NCBI GenBank assembly: GCA_964019425.1 | Contig: OZ025837.1 | Coordinates: 429,001-493,000, forward strand | Source: Flectonema sp. DT1601 | Taxonomy: Eukaryota > Euglenozoa > Diplonemea > Diplonemida > Diplonemidae | Length of the DNA: 64,000 nucleotides | Direction: 5' to 3' | Shown: in pieces, positions 42,836 through 52,117 of the stretch | How the letters are laid out: every line of letters starts with the position of its first letter | Position numbering within the stretch: position 1 is the stretch's first letter | Position numbers and translations under genes: made by a program | The notes under the pieces: generated by a model | What the model was told of the DNA's origin: nothing | The model's database searches: none | Seen by the model: only the letters and a program-made list of their open reading frames with translations

Positions 42836-45800
42836 TTACAAGAAACAGTCGTGTTGATGGTTCTCATCAAACACCGGAACTGAATTTAAATTACTCACAG
42901 CCTGTTGCACTGATTCATGTAGTGAATTATGCAGTGGTACGCCTGGTGTTAATCTCTGACTGTCATTTCTACTAACACCAATCAAACTCATCAAATCTCG
43001 TAATTCCTGTCGAAGAGTCTCATCAGCGATTCTAGTGGGAGTACGACCCCCTAAAATATCATCTGAAGAAGAGATGGTCGTCGTTGGTTCGCTGCTACTA
43101 CCTCCATCAATGATTTCTTCATTTTTTTGAAAATCGTTCTTAAAACGAGAAATATCAACTGCATAGGGGAGTATACCTGTCGGACTGTTTGGTTGTAATG
43201 GATTCGTGTCCATTTCGACATCTTTGCGAAATTTTCTTCGGGGAGCAGTCGATAATATGTTTCTCTGATCACCTTTATCACTGCTAACTATTGAACTGGA
43301 AAGAGTTCTGACACCAGTTCCAAAAGTACTTTCACTTATCGATGACTGTGACCCATGTTCAGGTTGTCTTTGAATCGGTTGTACCATTTCAACAGGTTTA
43401 CTCTCTGAAATAGAAACCTGACGATGAAGCAACCAGTTAGGTATCTCTGCTGGTAGTTCTCTTGTCGTCACTGTAACAGACACACCTCTTTCAAGATCAG
43501 TCACCTCACTATTACTCCTCCTCAAGTCTTCACTGTCAGAATACGGAAGCTGCGGAAGAGTTTTATTAGCAACTTCATCATGCGATATAGATACACTTTT
43601 TGGAGAATGTTTACTAGAAGTTTCATCGGCAGAGGGAATCGAACTGGATGTGCATTTTTGAAGTGGAGTAGTAGCTAATCTGTATGAGTAGAGATCTGGT
43701 TCATCCTCAACAAGAATTGTTGAGGATGAGGAATTGCTGCTGGAAGATCTACTGCAAGAGTCTGGCGGAGAATAGGATTTTTTTTTAATGTTTTCATCAA
43801 TGTCGAGCAAGTCTTTTCTCGTGATAATTCCAACAGCCACATGATTGGAATCAACAACAACAAGATGCCTCACTCCAAGAGTCTGAAAAAACATCTTTGT
43901 TAAATTTAATCTAAAATCTTGATGTACCACAAAAGGAGATTTGTTCATTAGCGGCTTAAAATCAATCAGATACGACCTATCCCTCATAGAAAGTGAAGTA
44001 CCAATTGAATGAAGAGTTTGTCGTTGGTCCCAATCACTGTGAATATCAAGAAGTTCATTTGTTTGAAGAGATTGAATTTGTTTTTTTAAATCATCCCAAC
44101 GAGCATTGCTGTTACCATCATCTGATCTCGGCATGTCTACCAGTAAAGACTCCAGTTGTGATCGAAGTATTACTCCTTTTAATTTATTTTTCGAATTCAC
44201 AACTGGAAAAGCATGATGTCCACTCCCAAGACACACGAAAATATTACCCAAGGTATCCAACTCCATTATACTAAGAACAGGACTAGACATGACTCCTTTT
44301 GCCGATAATAACTCATATCGAGGTGCATGAAGAAAATCAAGCGGTTCTAAAAACGGAACGTTGTTTAACTGGATAATTTGATGATACAGTGAATGGGGTT
44401 CCATGTAGTCTGCAAGGCATTTTGAAATCATAATAGCGACCATCATAGGAGGTAAGAAGTAGACCTCGTGACTAATCTCAAGCATAATAACCGCAAGAGA
44501 GACTGTTAATCGACTTACACCAGCAAACATTGCTGCGCTTCCGACTAAAGCGAAGATTCCAGGATCGAACCAATCATAATCATCAAATCCCGGTACCAAC
44601 GAATGAGTAAACTCTCCGAGCAACCGACCAGTGATCGCGCCCATCACCAACATTGGAATTACTATTCCTGAGGCATACGCTGCACCTGAAGCGTACCCAG
44701 AAAAACTGAAATATAATGCAAAGAAAGACAGTAGTGCTCCGCTTTGAAATTGACCTCTTGTTCCTTTAGAGTATAAATGTCTGATGGCATTTTCACCAGA
44801 GTTCAGAGTGAGTGTCGCCAGAGGTGAATAATTAGAATGTCCTCCACAAACAAACTGAGCAAAGTCATTGTGGTTGGCTCCTTTTACTTCGTGAGCAGCG
44901 GTGGTCGTATCAGTCGATTTCATCGGCATCTCATCACAACTACTACTCAAAGGAAATACAAACGATAACGTTCCGAATAATATTGCCAATACCACTGGTT
45001 CAAGTACTTGTCTGATTCTACTCTTTTTTATAAATTTCCTCCTGAATTTATTTATTTTTATATTCAACCTCGTGAACAACACTCCGACTAAGCCACAAAC
45101 AAGTCCAATTATACCTGCTGGGAATATGATCATTAAATTCATGTGGACTTTTGATAATATTTCTGGTTGAAATAAAACTTGAGCGTCTTCCGCAAGTTCA
45201 CCAAAGGAGAAGCCTGTCGGATACCAACCATGCATAACAGTGTTCAAACACACAACTGTATAGAATGATATCATCGTTGAGAAGAAGATCGTCCAGGTGA
45301 GACGTTGGTCCCAGTAGCTGCTGATTTCTTCCATGACAAACAAAAGTCCTCCAACAGGAGCACCAAACGCCGCAGAAACCCCAGCAGCAGCTCCACAAGT
45401 CATAAAACCAATCCTGTCAGCAGTGTTTCTGTATGGTCTCAGTTTTTCATCAATAAAACTACTCATTCCCTTGTTTGCGTGTTTTTTTTGAGTTAAAAAC
45501 GCTCCAACCATTGATCCCAAGTGAATCATTGGTCCCTCAGGTCCAACTGGCAACCCGCTCGAGACAGCCAGTAAACACGATAAGAACTTAACGCCCATTA
45601 CTCTTAAAGAGAACGTTCTCGATAGTTGAACACCGTTTAAATATGCCATGACTTCGGGTAAACCAGATCCTGATGCTTTCGGTTCGATAAATACGATGAC
45701 AGCTGAACTTAAAAAAGCCAATAACGCCGAAGTAAAAACCCAAAAGATGCACGCAGTTACATAATTCGGTTCCCTAATCTGGATCTGATGATCTGTACCA

Positions 45801-46123
45801 TTTCCATCAAAGGAAGACTCATCTTGTGGATCAAGTATAGAATGAATTGTACTAAACCTAAACAAAACAACTCTCTCAACAGACTGTTTCATTGTTACCG
45901 ATATCAAAGCAACAATAAACCCAATGATGGCGAATAAACACCATTTCATTGCAACGTTGCCACCTCTTGTCTTCTTCATTTCTTTTATTTTTTGTCTCCT
46001 CGCGTCATTGTAAGGTTCCCAATAATCTAATCCTTCATAGGTGTGTTTATTAGCTCCCAGAATCGATGCACCTCCGGTTGATTGTTTTCGACGTCCATGA
46101 AGATTTGGAGACAATGACTCCAT
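42836..46123 (-). CDS. CLC-family chloride/proton exchanger with CBS pair
   Basis: There are 1,095 residues. CLC signatures are GSGLPEVMAYLNG (about 150), GLPVGPEGPMIHLGSMVG (about 192-210, with the gating Glu) and GAPVGGLLFVMEEISSYW (about 255). The second Glu of the last signature corresponds to the proton Glu of exchangers; channels carry Val there. FAGVSRLTVSLAVIMLE supplies the fourth anion-site segment. Two CBS domains follow (about 605-660 and 735-785, GVRHLVVVDSNHVAVGIITR). The remaining 300 residues are Ser/Glu-rich and probably disordered. Closest in style to ClC-6/7, so an endosomal or lysosomal membrane location is likely. The acceptor TTTTTCTCTTTTGCAG is at 46198. An out-of-frame ATG four bases upstream forms a small upstream frame. 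Confidence 0.93.
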   Translation of the reverse strand: MESLSPNLHGRRKQSTGGASILGANKHTYEGLDYWEPYNDARRQKIKEMKKTRGGNVAMKWCLFAIIGFIVALISVTMKQSVERVVLFRFSTIHSILDPQDESSFDGNGTDHQIQIREPNYVTACIFWVFTSALLAFLSSAVIVFIEPKASGSGLPEVMAYLNGVQLSRTFSLRVMGVKFLSCLLAVSSGLPVGPEGPMIHLGSMVGAFLTQKKHANKGMSSFIDEKLRPYRNTADRIGFMTCGAAAGVSAAFGAPVGGLLFVMEEISSYWDQRLTWTIFFSTMISFYTVVCLNTVMHGWYPTGFSFGELAEDAQVLFQPEILSKVHMNLMIIFPAGIIGLVCGLVGVLFTRLNIKINKFRRKFIKKSRIRQVLEPVVLAILFGTLSFVFPLSSSCDEMPMKSTDTTTAAHEVKGANHNDFAQFVCGGHSNYSPLATLTLNSGENAIRHLYSKGTRGQFQSGALLSFFALYFSFSGYASGAAYASGIVIPMLVMGAITGRLLGEFTHSLVPGFDDYDWFDPGIFALVGSAAMFAGVSRLTVSLAVIMLEISHEVYFLPPMMVAIMISKCLADYMEPHSLYHQIIQLNNVPFLEPLDFLHAPRYELLSAKGVMSSPVLSIMELDTLGNIFVCLGSGHHAFPVVNSKNKLKGVILRSQLESLLVDMPRSDDGNSNARWDDLKKQIQSLQTNELLDIHSDWDQRQTLHSIGTSLSMRDRSYLIDFKPLMNKSPFVVHQDFRLNLTKMFFQTLGVRHLVVVDSNHVAVGIITRKDLLDIDENIKKKSYSPPDSCSRSSSSNSSSSTILVEDEPDLYSYRLATTPLQKCTSSSIPSADETSSKHSPKSVSISHDEVANKTLPQLPYSDSEDLRRSNSEVTDLERGVSVTVTTRELPAEIPNWLLHRQVSISESKPVEMVQPIQRQPEHGSQSSISESTFGTGVRTLSSSIVSSDKGDQRNILSTAPRRKFRKDVEMDTNPLQPNSPTGILPYAVDISRFKNDFQKNEEIIDGGSSSEPTTTISSSDDILGGRTPTRIADETLRQELRDLMSLIGVSRNDSQRLTPGVPLHNSLHESVQQAVSNLNSVPVFDENHQHDCFL

Positions 46124-46197
46124 TCATGTTGTTGTTTAGTGAGTGAGTGAGAGAGATAGAGAGGGGAGAGGGTGGAATAAAAGAAAAAAAAAAGGGA

Positions 46198-46200
46198 CTG
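46198..46200 (-). promoter_or_regulatory. Putative trans-splice acceptor, CLC gene
   Basis: ATTTTTTTTTTCTCTTTTGCAG on the minus strand is followed by a pyrimidine-rich 74-base leader and ATG. Confidence 0.5.
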
Positions 46201-46441
46201 CAAAAGAGAAAAAAAAAAATAATAGTATAATAATAATTTGCTTTCCAATGACCTGAAATCAATCAAAAACTATCTCCATTGACACACACAAAAAAACGTT
46301 TTTTTTTTTTTTTTTTTCCTTCTATTTTTCACAGCATGTGGTCGACACTACAAAAAAAATTCTCGTTTTGTTTCATCAGGTAATTCACCAGTAACAATAC
46401 ACATGTGAGAAGTGAAGTAGGTTTATAGTTCGCCTACCTGT

Positions 46442-46989
46442 TTAACTGAACTTTGGCCAGTCAGCTGCAGCTTGGTCGTGCTGATTTTAATTGTGATTGT
46501 GTTAACAAAGAAAAAACAAAAAAATAAAAACTTAAAAATAGTAAAACAAACCTTCTTTTCAATGTCACCAACTCCGTCGAAAACGAGGACATCACCGGCC
46601 TTGTTGACGACAACAACTCCAGGAACTCCATTTTTTCTTTCAACACCCGGGTAGCGGGAGACGTGACGGCCTCCGAAGACTCCGTATTTCTGTGGAAGTT
46701 CTGAACGGAGATTTGACTCGTACGGAAGTCTGAGATAGTCACCGTGCTTCTTCCAGTAGCTGTCCATTGACTCCTTGTCTTCATCACTTGAGACCCAAAC
46801 AATTTCTAACTCCTGGCTATCTTCATTCACCATCTCGTAGAGTGTCGCTAATTTTGATGTGATAGGAGTGCAGTCTCCACACCAACTTGCGCTGAAGTAC
46901 AACGCAACTTTCTTTCCATTTAACGCTGTCTCGGCATCGACCAGTTCGCCCTTCTTGTTCTCCAATTTAACTCCTTCTAAGAATCCCAT
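46442..46989 (-). CDS. Tryparedoxin/nucleoredoxin-like thioredoxin-fold protein
   Basis: Exon 1 is 46989-46552 and exon 2 is 46480-46442; the intron is GTTTGT...AAAATCAG. The protein has 158 residues ending HDQAADWPKFS. The fold matches the tryparedoxin/nucleoredoxin family: FSASWCGDCTPITSKL at about 33-48, EIVWVSSDEDKESMDSYW at about 62-79, and NGVPGVVVVNKAGDVL (cis-Pro region) at about 113-128. The active site is WCGDC, not the usual WCPPC, which could shift its redox potential. Tryparedoxins pass electrons from trypanothione to peroxiredoxin in kinetoplastids. TTTTTTTTCAG at 47017 is the acceptor. Confidence 0.85.
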
Positions 46990-47264
46990 TATTTGGTATT
47001 GTTTTGTAATAAAATCCTGAAAAAAAATATAAGATTACAAACTTCAACAAAAACAAAACAAAAAGCAAAACATAACATAAATAACAAAAACCAATAATAA
47101 AGCATTTTTTTTTTTTTTTTTTTTTAAAATCTATTTTATTTTAATCTAAATTTTTTTTTTTTTTTCGTTTTTTTTTTCTCACCTACAAAAAAATCATATA
47201 TTTTGCTAGGTTAGAAAAGAGAGTAAAAAAAAAAAAAGAGAGATGGCCTCACCTTCCAACCTTA

Positions 47265-48986
47265 TTATTTCCTATCAGCAGAAGCAATATCGCGGTATAT
47301 CTGTCTTCCTTCTTCTTGGACTATCGATGAAGTCTCTGTGCTGAGGAGGGTCTGAAGAGCGTTCTTAGCAGTTGCGAACTTAGCTTTGCAGACTTTAGCT
47401 TTTTCAATACGAGACTCAGCAGCAAGATCAACCCCGATGCCACCAGCTGAGAGGGATCGTTGTGTTTGAAGAAAGAATTTATTAAACAAAAACCGAACAC
47501 ATCTGACCGCAGTTAGAGCGGTTGATTCAACGCCTTTCTCAAGCAACGACGTTACAATCGACAACAAGACGACGCAATGTTCAATTGAGAGGCTTTCTTT
47601 TATTGTTTGATTTGATATTATAATATTTAATAAATCAGAAGCGATACCAAAATCAGTTTGTGACGTCTGTTCGACGTGTTTGAGGGCGCCCAACTTATCA
47701 CCTCCACTCCAGAGGCTTCTCATTACCTGAACTGACTGTAGTCTTGCTTGAAGAAGTTTTTCCATCTTCGGTCCTGTGGCTTTAATTTCATTCGCTAGGA
47801 CAGGCTCACCTCTATCATCAGATACTCCTCGCAGGGTTCTCCATTTCGAGAAATCGATTTGTAATTGTGTCCTTGGCTCAGCTGGAATCAACCCTCCCTT
47901 GTATTGACAATCACCTATCAAACTGCTATGCAGAACTCTCGTTTTTCCAGCTGATTCCGATGGTATATTCTTAATTCCTGAATGCTGATGACCAGGACCT
48001 AATCCAGGACGTTCAGGCATTACTATTCTTTGTTTGGTTGCTGCTTGTTCGCGACAAAGTTCTTCAGGTTTCGTTAAGTCAGTTTTCCACAGAGTCAATT
48101 GAGCTTTCTTAACAGACGCGAAGTATACGCTGCAATACTGTTCGACGTATGATGATGCCGTGAGGTTTCCTTCCCAATTAAATTCAGTCGAAGCCGCTAG
48201 TTGAGAATTTTTATAAATCCTCAACGAATCGGGTGAAGCCGTCACCATATACCTGGCATCGTTGGATGAGAGAGACGGTACTAATTCCAGTCCTTGAATT
48301 GGTTGAGATGACGTTTTTAACACTCTCTCTTTAACTAAATGATCCATATCAAATAACTCCAACGAACCATCAGAAGTACCCACAGCCAAGGATAGTTCAA
48401 GTGGATGGATACGTGATGAGGTAACTCTACCATCGACTTGAAAGTCTGTGACAGTTCTCCACTTTCTGACATCTATAAAAGTTACTTTGCATTGGTCATC
48501 ACCTGAGATAATAGTTCTGCAATCAGGTGATACCGATAAGGTTGTTATGGCTTCCGTGAAACCTCGTAATGTTGAGATGGCGGTACTCTGTCTCTTGTCC
48601 CAATACTTAACCGTAGCATCTCTTGATCCGGTACAAAACACATTCGGTTCTGCTGGATGTGATACAATCTGTGTTACGGCAGTTCGATGAGCATTCGTAA
48701 ATGAGATTGCAGCAGACTGCGCCTTCAGGTCAAATATTTTTATATTTCCAGACTGTGCTCCGCAATACAAACCAGCCTCTTCTAAATCAAACGCAGTAGT
48801 TTCATAATTAGTACCGTGAAATGTGTGCCAACATTCTGGTTGTTTTTCACCTATTCCCCAAACATGAACACTACCTGACCCGGTACTGACAGAGGCAACT
48901 TCTCCACTACCACCAATACAGCAGGACAATACAAGTCCGTTATTCTCCCATCTCATGTGGGGTGATATGGCTGTGCATAGTTGCAT
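47265..48986 (-). CDS. KATNB1: Katanin p80 (WD40 regulatory subunit)
   Basis: There are 573 residues from MQLCTAISPHMRWENN. The start is fixed by the acceptor TTTTTTTTTTCTATCAG (49002), 15 bases upstream; the longer frame to 49055 translates the tract itself. WD40 repeats occupy about residues 20-300 (CTGSRDATVKYWDKR, IISGDDQCKVTFIDVRKW and others). After a linker, the helical con80 domain lies at about 430-570 (VQVMRSLWSGGDKLGALKHV, SIEHCVVLLSIVTSLLEKG). p80 targets the p60 AAA ATPase that severs microtubules, at centrosomes or basal bodies. In flagellates it acts in axoneme assembly and division. The con80 region is what identifies it among WD40 proteins. Confidence 0.88.
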   Translation of the reverse strand: MQLCTAISPHMRWENNGLVLSCCIGGSGEVASVSTGSGSVHVWGIGEKQPECWHTFHGTNYETTAFDLEEAGLYCGAQSGNIKIFDLKAQSAAISFTNAHRTAVTQIVSHPAEPNVFCTGSRDATVKYWDKRQSTAISTLRGFTEAITTLSVSPDCRTIISGDDQCKVTFIDVRKWRTVTDFQVDGRVTSSRIHPLELSLAVGTSDGSLELFDMDHLVKERVLKTSSQPIQGLELVPSLSSNDARYMVTASPDSLRIYKNSQLAASTEFNWEGNLTASSYVEQYCSVYFASVKKAQLTLWKTDLTKPEELCREQAATKQRIVMPERPGLGPGHQHSGIKNIPSESAGKTRVLHSSLIGDCQYKGGLIPAEPRTQLQIDFSKWRTLRGVSDDRGEPVLANEIKATGPKMEKLLQARLQSVQVMRSLWSGGDKLGALKHVEQTSQTDFGIASDLLNIIISNQTIKESLSIEHCVVLLSIVTSLLEKGVESTALTAVRCVRFLFNKFFLQTQRSLSAGGIGVDLAAESRIEKAKVCKAKFATAKNALQTLLSTETSSIVQEEGRQIYRDIASADRK

Positions 48987-49001
48987 TTTCTTGTCACACG
49001 T

Positions 49002-49004
49002 CTG
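49002..49004 (-). promoter_or_regulatory. Putative trans-splice acceptor, katanin p80 gene
   Basis: A T10 tract then CTATCAG is followed 15 bases later by ATG. It decides the start of the gene. Confidence 0.55.
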
Positions 49005-49126
49005 ATAGAAAAAAAAAAGTAATTTTTTTTTTTTTTTTTTTTTTTTTCGGTTCATAAAAATTATTTTAAAAAAAACTGATCAATACAATAACAAAAAAAA
49101 AGGGGTGTACAAAAAAGAAAACGTTG

Positions 49127-50530
49127 TCACGCAATCAGAAATATAGAAGCCGAAGTAGTAGTGACAATAGCAACTTTACCGTCAGAGTGAGAAATGTTAA
49201 TTATCGTGTCAGAGACGTCAATTGTTTGTTTGATGCAATTTGGAAAACGAGAACTACAAATAAAAACAATTCCTTTATGCTGACTACTAGAAGTTGAATA
49301 CAACAGTAGAATGTCCTCTGTAATCTCTTCAATGCATTGATCGTTAATTAAATTCGTACTAAATGAAGAAGTCTTTCGACGTTTGATTCTATTCTTGTTT
49401 GCGATAACAGCAGTCTTAGTTGGGATCGCGATGATGTTTCCGTCGGTTAAATCTTCAAAGGAGACATCAAATTCTTTTTTTTCAAAATTCGGAAAATTTA
49501 AATTCCTAACCGTTCCAACAACGGTTCGATCTCCTTCAGCTGACTGATACAATAATAAAACTGTGTTGCAACAATCGATAAAAAATATTTTTGGATTTTT
49601 AACTCCTTTTACTAACCATCCGTTTTGACCATTTCTCATAAAGGCTATTCCCTCATTGAAAGACATGATTATCGTTTCTTTTGATCCAAATTTCACACCT
49701 ACGATGCCAACAATACTCTTTGTTACAGGACATGGTTGCGTTGACAATATTATTTGTTTGCTAATTGAAAAAGTTATGACGACTCCCAATGATGTTCCTA
49801 TCAAAATACTGTCAGAATCACACGAGTGTCCCACCGCCGTGATATCACCACCTTCTGTCGGGATCTCTGTTGAATTTAAGACTCGTGATTCAGACAATAT
49901 AATTATCATTCTCTTTGTGAAGAACATCTCGTTTGATCCTCCACTGTTAATTACTACATCCGAAACATTCCTCACATCACAATTAACAGAAGGAATCGGA
50001 AATTGGGTACAAGATGATGTCTGTAAAAGTAATTTAGTTTCAGTCGATGAACATATTTCCATTAAATTATTATTAAGTAGAGTAACAAGGGGTTTTTTAC
50101 ATTCAAATACGAGATTGTTCACTGACATAAGAGGAAGCAGTACCGATGAATATGATAAAACATAACCACCAGATAGGATTAGGTCCAATCTCTCTTTTTT
50201 CAATGCAACATCCAGAATCGAAGATGTCACCCGTTTTCGATTCGAATCTTTTTTTTCAAATTCTGTTTGGTATTGTAATGAAGCCAGCTCACTTTTTATA
50301 ATGACAGCTTTTTCTTCCAACCCAGAGCATTCCATTCCTCCTATCAAGGGACCAGATAACTGGTTAATATCATACAGAGAACTCGAAGTCTTGCACATCG
50401 GACATGAGGCCGTTTGCATAACCCATTTCTTTATACATTTCCTTCCAAAAATGTGACCACAAGGAAGACTTGCACAGCAGTGAGCAGAGTTATCGAACGT
50501 GACATGTTCAAGACAGATTGAACATTCCAT
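49127..50530 (-). CDS. RING-finger protein, RFWD3-like
   Basis: There are 467 residues. The N-terminal RING (residues 3-46) reads CSICLEHVTF, then HCCASLPCGHIFGRKCIKKW and CPMC. The CGHIFGxxCIxxW core resembles RFWD3 E3 ubiquitin ligases. A short coiled stretch (about 65-95) is followed by about 360 residues of beta-rich sequence that could form a degenerate beta-propeller, as in RFWD3, though no clear WD dipeptides are seen. RFWD3 ubiquitinates RPA and RAD51 in DNA repair; whether this protein does so is unknown. TTAATTTTCAG (50585) is a likely acceptor. Confidence 0.75.
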   Translation of the reverse strand: MECSICLEHVTFDNSAHCCASLPCGHIFGRKCIKKWVMQTASCPMCKTSSSLYDINQLSGPLIGGMECSGLEEKAVIIKSELASLQYQTEFEKKDSNRKRVTSSILDVALKKERLDLILSGGYVLSYSSVLLPLMSVNNLVFECKKPLVTLLNNNLMEICSSTETKLLLQTSSCTQFPIPSVNCDVRNVSDVVINSGGSNEMFFTKRMIIILSESRVLNSTEIPTEGGDITAVGHSCDSDSILIGTSLGVVITFSISKQIILSTQPCPVTKSIVGIVGVKFGSKETIIMSFNEGIAFMRNGQNGWLVKGVKNPKIFFIDCCNTVLLLYQSAEGDRTVVGTVRNLNFPNFEKKEFDVSFEDLTDGNIIAIPTKTAVIANKNRIKRRKTSSFSTNLINDQCIEEITEDILLLYSTSSSQHKGIVFICSSRFPNCIKQTIDVSDTIINISHSDGKVAIVTTTSASIFLIA

Positions 50531-50810
50531 GTTAGATTGTCTTTATGCTTCCTCCCCCCCCCTTCCCACACACACCCCAACTGTCTGAAAATTAATTTTT
50601 GTTATTTAAGAAGACGAGAGAAGAATAAAAAAAACGAAATCTGCAATCACAAAGCCCCCTAGAAAGGGAGTAGTAAGCAACAGAATAATTAACGAAAACA
50701 ATGTGACTATCAACCTCTAAGGCTTCACACTTGTGTAGGAAAGAAACAGAAATTAGTAACTGAAAAAAAGTTGGAATAAACTCAAAAAAAAAAACAAGCA
50801 AAAAAGAGTG

Positions 50811-51491
50811 TTAGATGGTTAAAACATTACTGTCGCCCTTCACTTGAATACCGGAGTGCTCAGACGGTAGAGATCGTCGTTGATGTGATTTACTAAGCCA
50901 TCGTCTTAGGTAGTGTTGCATCTTAATAATAGCGCGTTCTTCTTCACGAGTGAGAAGGACATCACCTGGTAGTTCTATTGTAGCTGTGCCATGACGAGTG
51001 AGTAGTCCTATTCGGGAAGGAATTGGAGGAGAATGATGATAATGATGATGATGTGAACCACTTGATGGATTGTGTTTTCTCCAAGCAGACTGTATAACAC
51101 CAGCAGCATGAGACTCGTCAACTGTTGTGAGTGTTTCACAGCATTCTCCGTCAGGAGACCATGCATGTCGAGAGATTGTTTTTTGACATGTGGAGACATC
51201 ATTGTTCGTGTCTGTCGGATGTTTTAGTGAATGACCACTCAACGTGTGGATCACATCTATCATGTTCGCACCATCAAAATAACAACTTCTGCCTCCTTCT
51301 TCATCTTCACTCCTACTGCTGCCGTTGCTTTTTTCACTTTCTACTTCTTCACCGTCGAATACAACCAGATCGTTGGTAGGGATTGTTGTCTTTTTTTTTT
51401 GACTTTGTAAACTCAGTGCGCGCAGTACGCTTACCATGTCCCCTCCTTCGAAATAACAACTTCCTCCTCCTTCTTCGACTATTGAAGACAT
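50811..51491 (-). CDS. Small protein with two SCYF-motif repeats and IQ-like motifs
   Basis: There are 226 residues. Two copies of a unit occur: EEGGGSCYFEGGDMVSVLRAL-S (residues 6-27) and EEGGRSCYFDGANMIDVIHTL-S (about 64-85). They share G-x-SCYF-(E/D)-G-x-(D/N)-M-(V/I)-x-V-(L/I). After a His-rich linker come IQ-like helices (AGVIQSAWRKH at about 130 and AIIKMQHYLRRWLSKSHQRR at about 190). IQ motifs bind calmodulin, so a calcium-linked adaptor is plausible. I do not recognise the SCYF unit. CTAAAACAG lies just before the leader ACAAACAAAC and ATG. Confidence 0.7.
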   Translation of the reverse strand: MSSIVEEGGGSCYFEGGDMVSVLRALSLQSQKKKTTIPTNDLVVFDGEEVESEKSNGSSRSEDEEGGRSCYFDGANMIDVIHTLSGHSLKHPTDTNNDVSTCQKTISRHAWSPDGECCETLTTVDESHAAGVIQSAWRKHNPSSGSHHHHYHHSPPIPSRIGLLTRHGTATIELPGDVLLTREEERAIIKMQHYLRRWLSKSHQRRSLPSEHSGIQVKGDSNVLTI

Positions 51492-52117
51492 GTTTGTTTG
51501 TCTGTTTTAGAATCCTTGAAATAGTTGTTATTAATGTCAATATATAGAGAGCACGACATCGGATTCAAAGCACTAGTTGTGTCATGTTATTGTTTTTGAG
51601 TTGACTGTGAAAAAAAAGTTAAAATTCAATACAGGCCATAACTTAAACTTTTACTAGTTTAATTTTAAAAAAAAAAAAAAAAAAAACAATAACGCGAAGC
51701 TTGACATGCATGGATACCATGAACTTGGATGCGCCAAAATATTGGCAAAAAGAACATAGGCAACACTACCACATGTGAGATGCAACAGTTGATTGTATTA
51801 GGAGGAGGAATAATTTTATTTCATTTTTTTTTTTTTTTTTTTTCCCCATGAATGTGGACATAAAGAATTCCAAAGCAGGACAACAAAATACGACTGCTAT
51901 GAGAGGGAAAATGAGAAGAACAACAAAGAGAGAGAGAAAAAGACAGACACGAGTCTGCACAGCGAACGTAAATTATGAGAAAATTTGAAATTGTCTCAGA
52001 TTACAATAAATATTAATTGAAGGTCTCCTTGGGAAGATTATGTTCAACCAGTTGACCAGCGACATGAACCTTCCGTCGCAAGGAGAGTCACTTCCATAAA
52101 ATAAACTAACAGCACTC
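51492..52117. other. Intergenic spacer
   Basis: Nothing is recognised apart from A/T runs. It probably includes the 3' UTR of the multidomain membrane protein gene and the acceptor of the SCYF gene. Confidence 0.4.
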
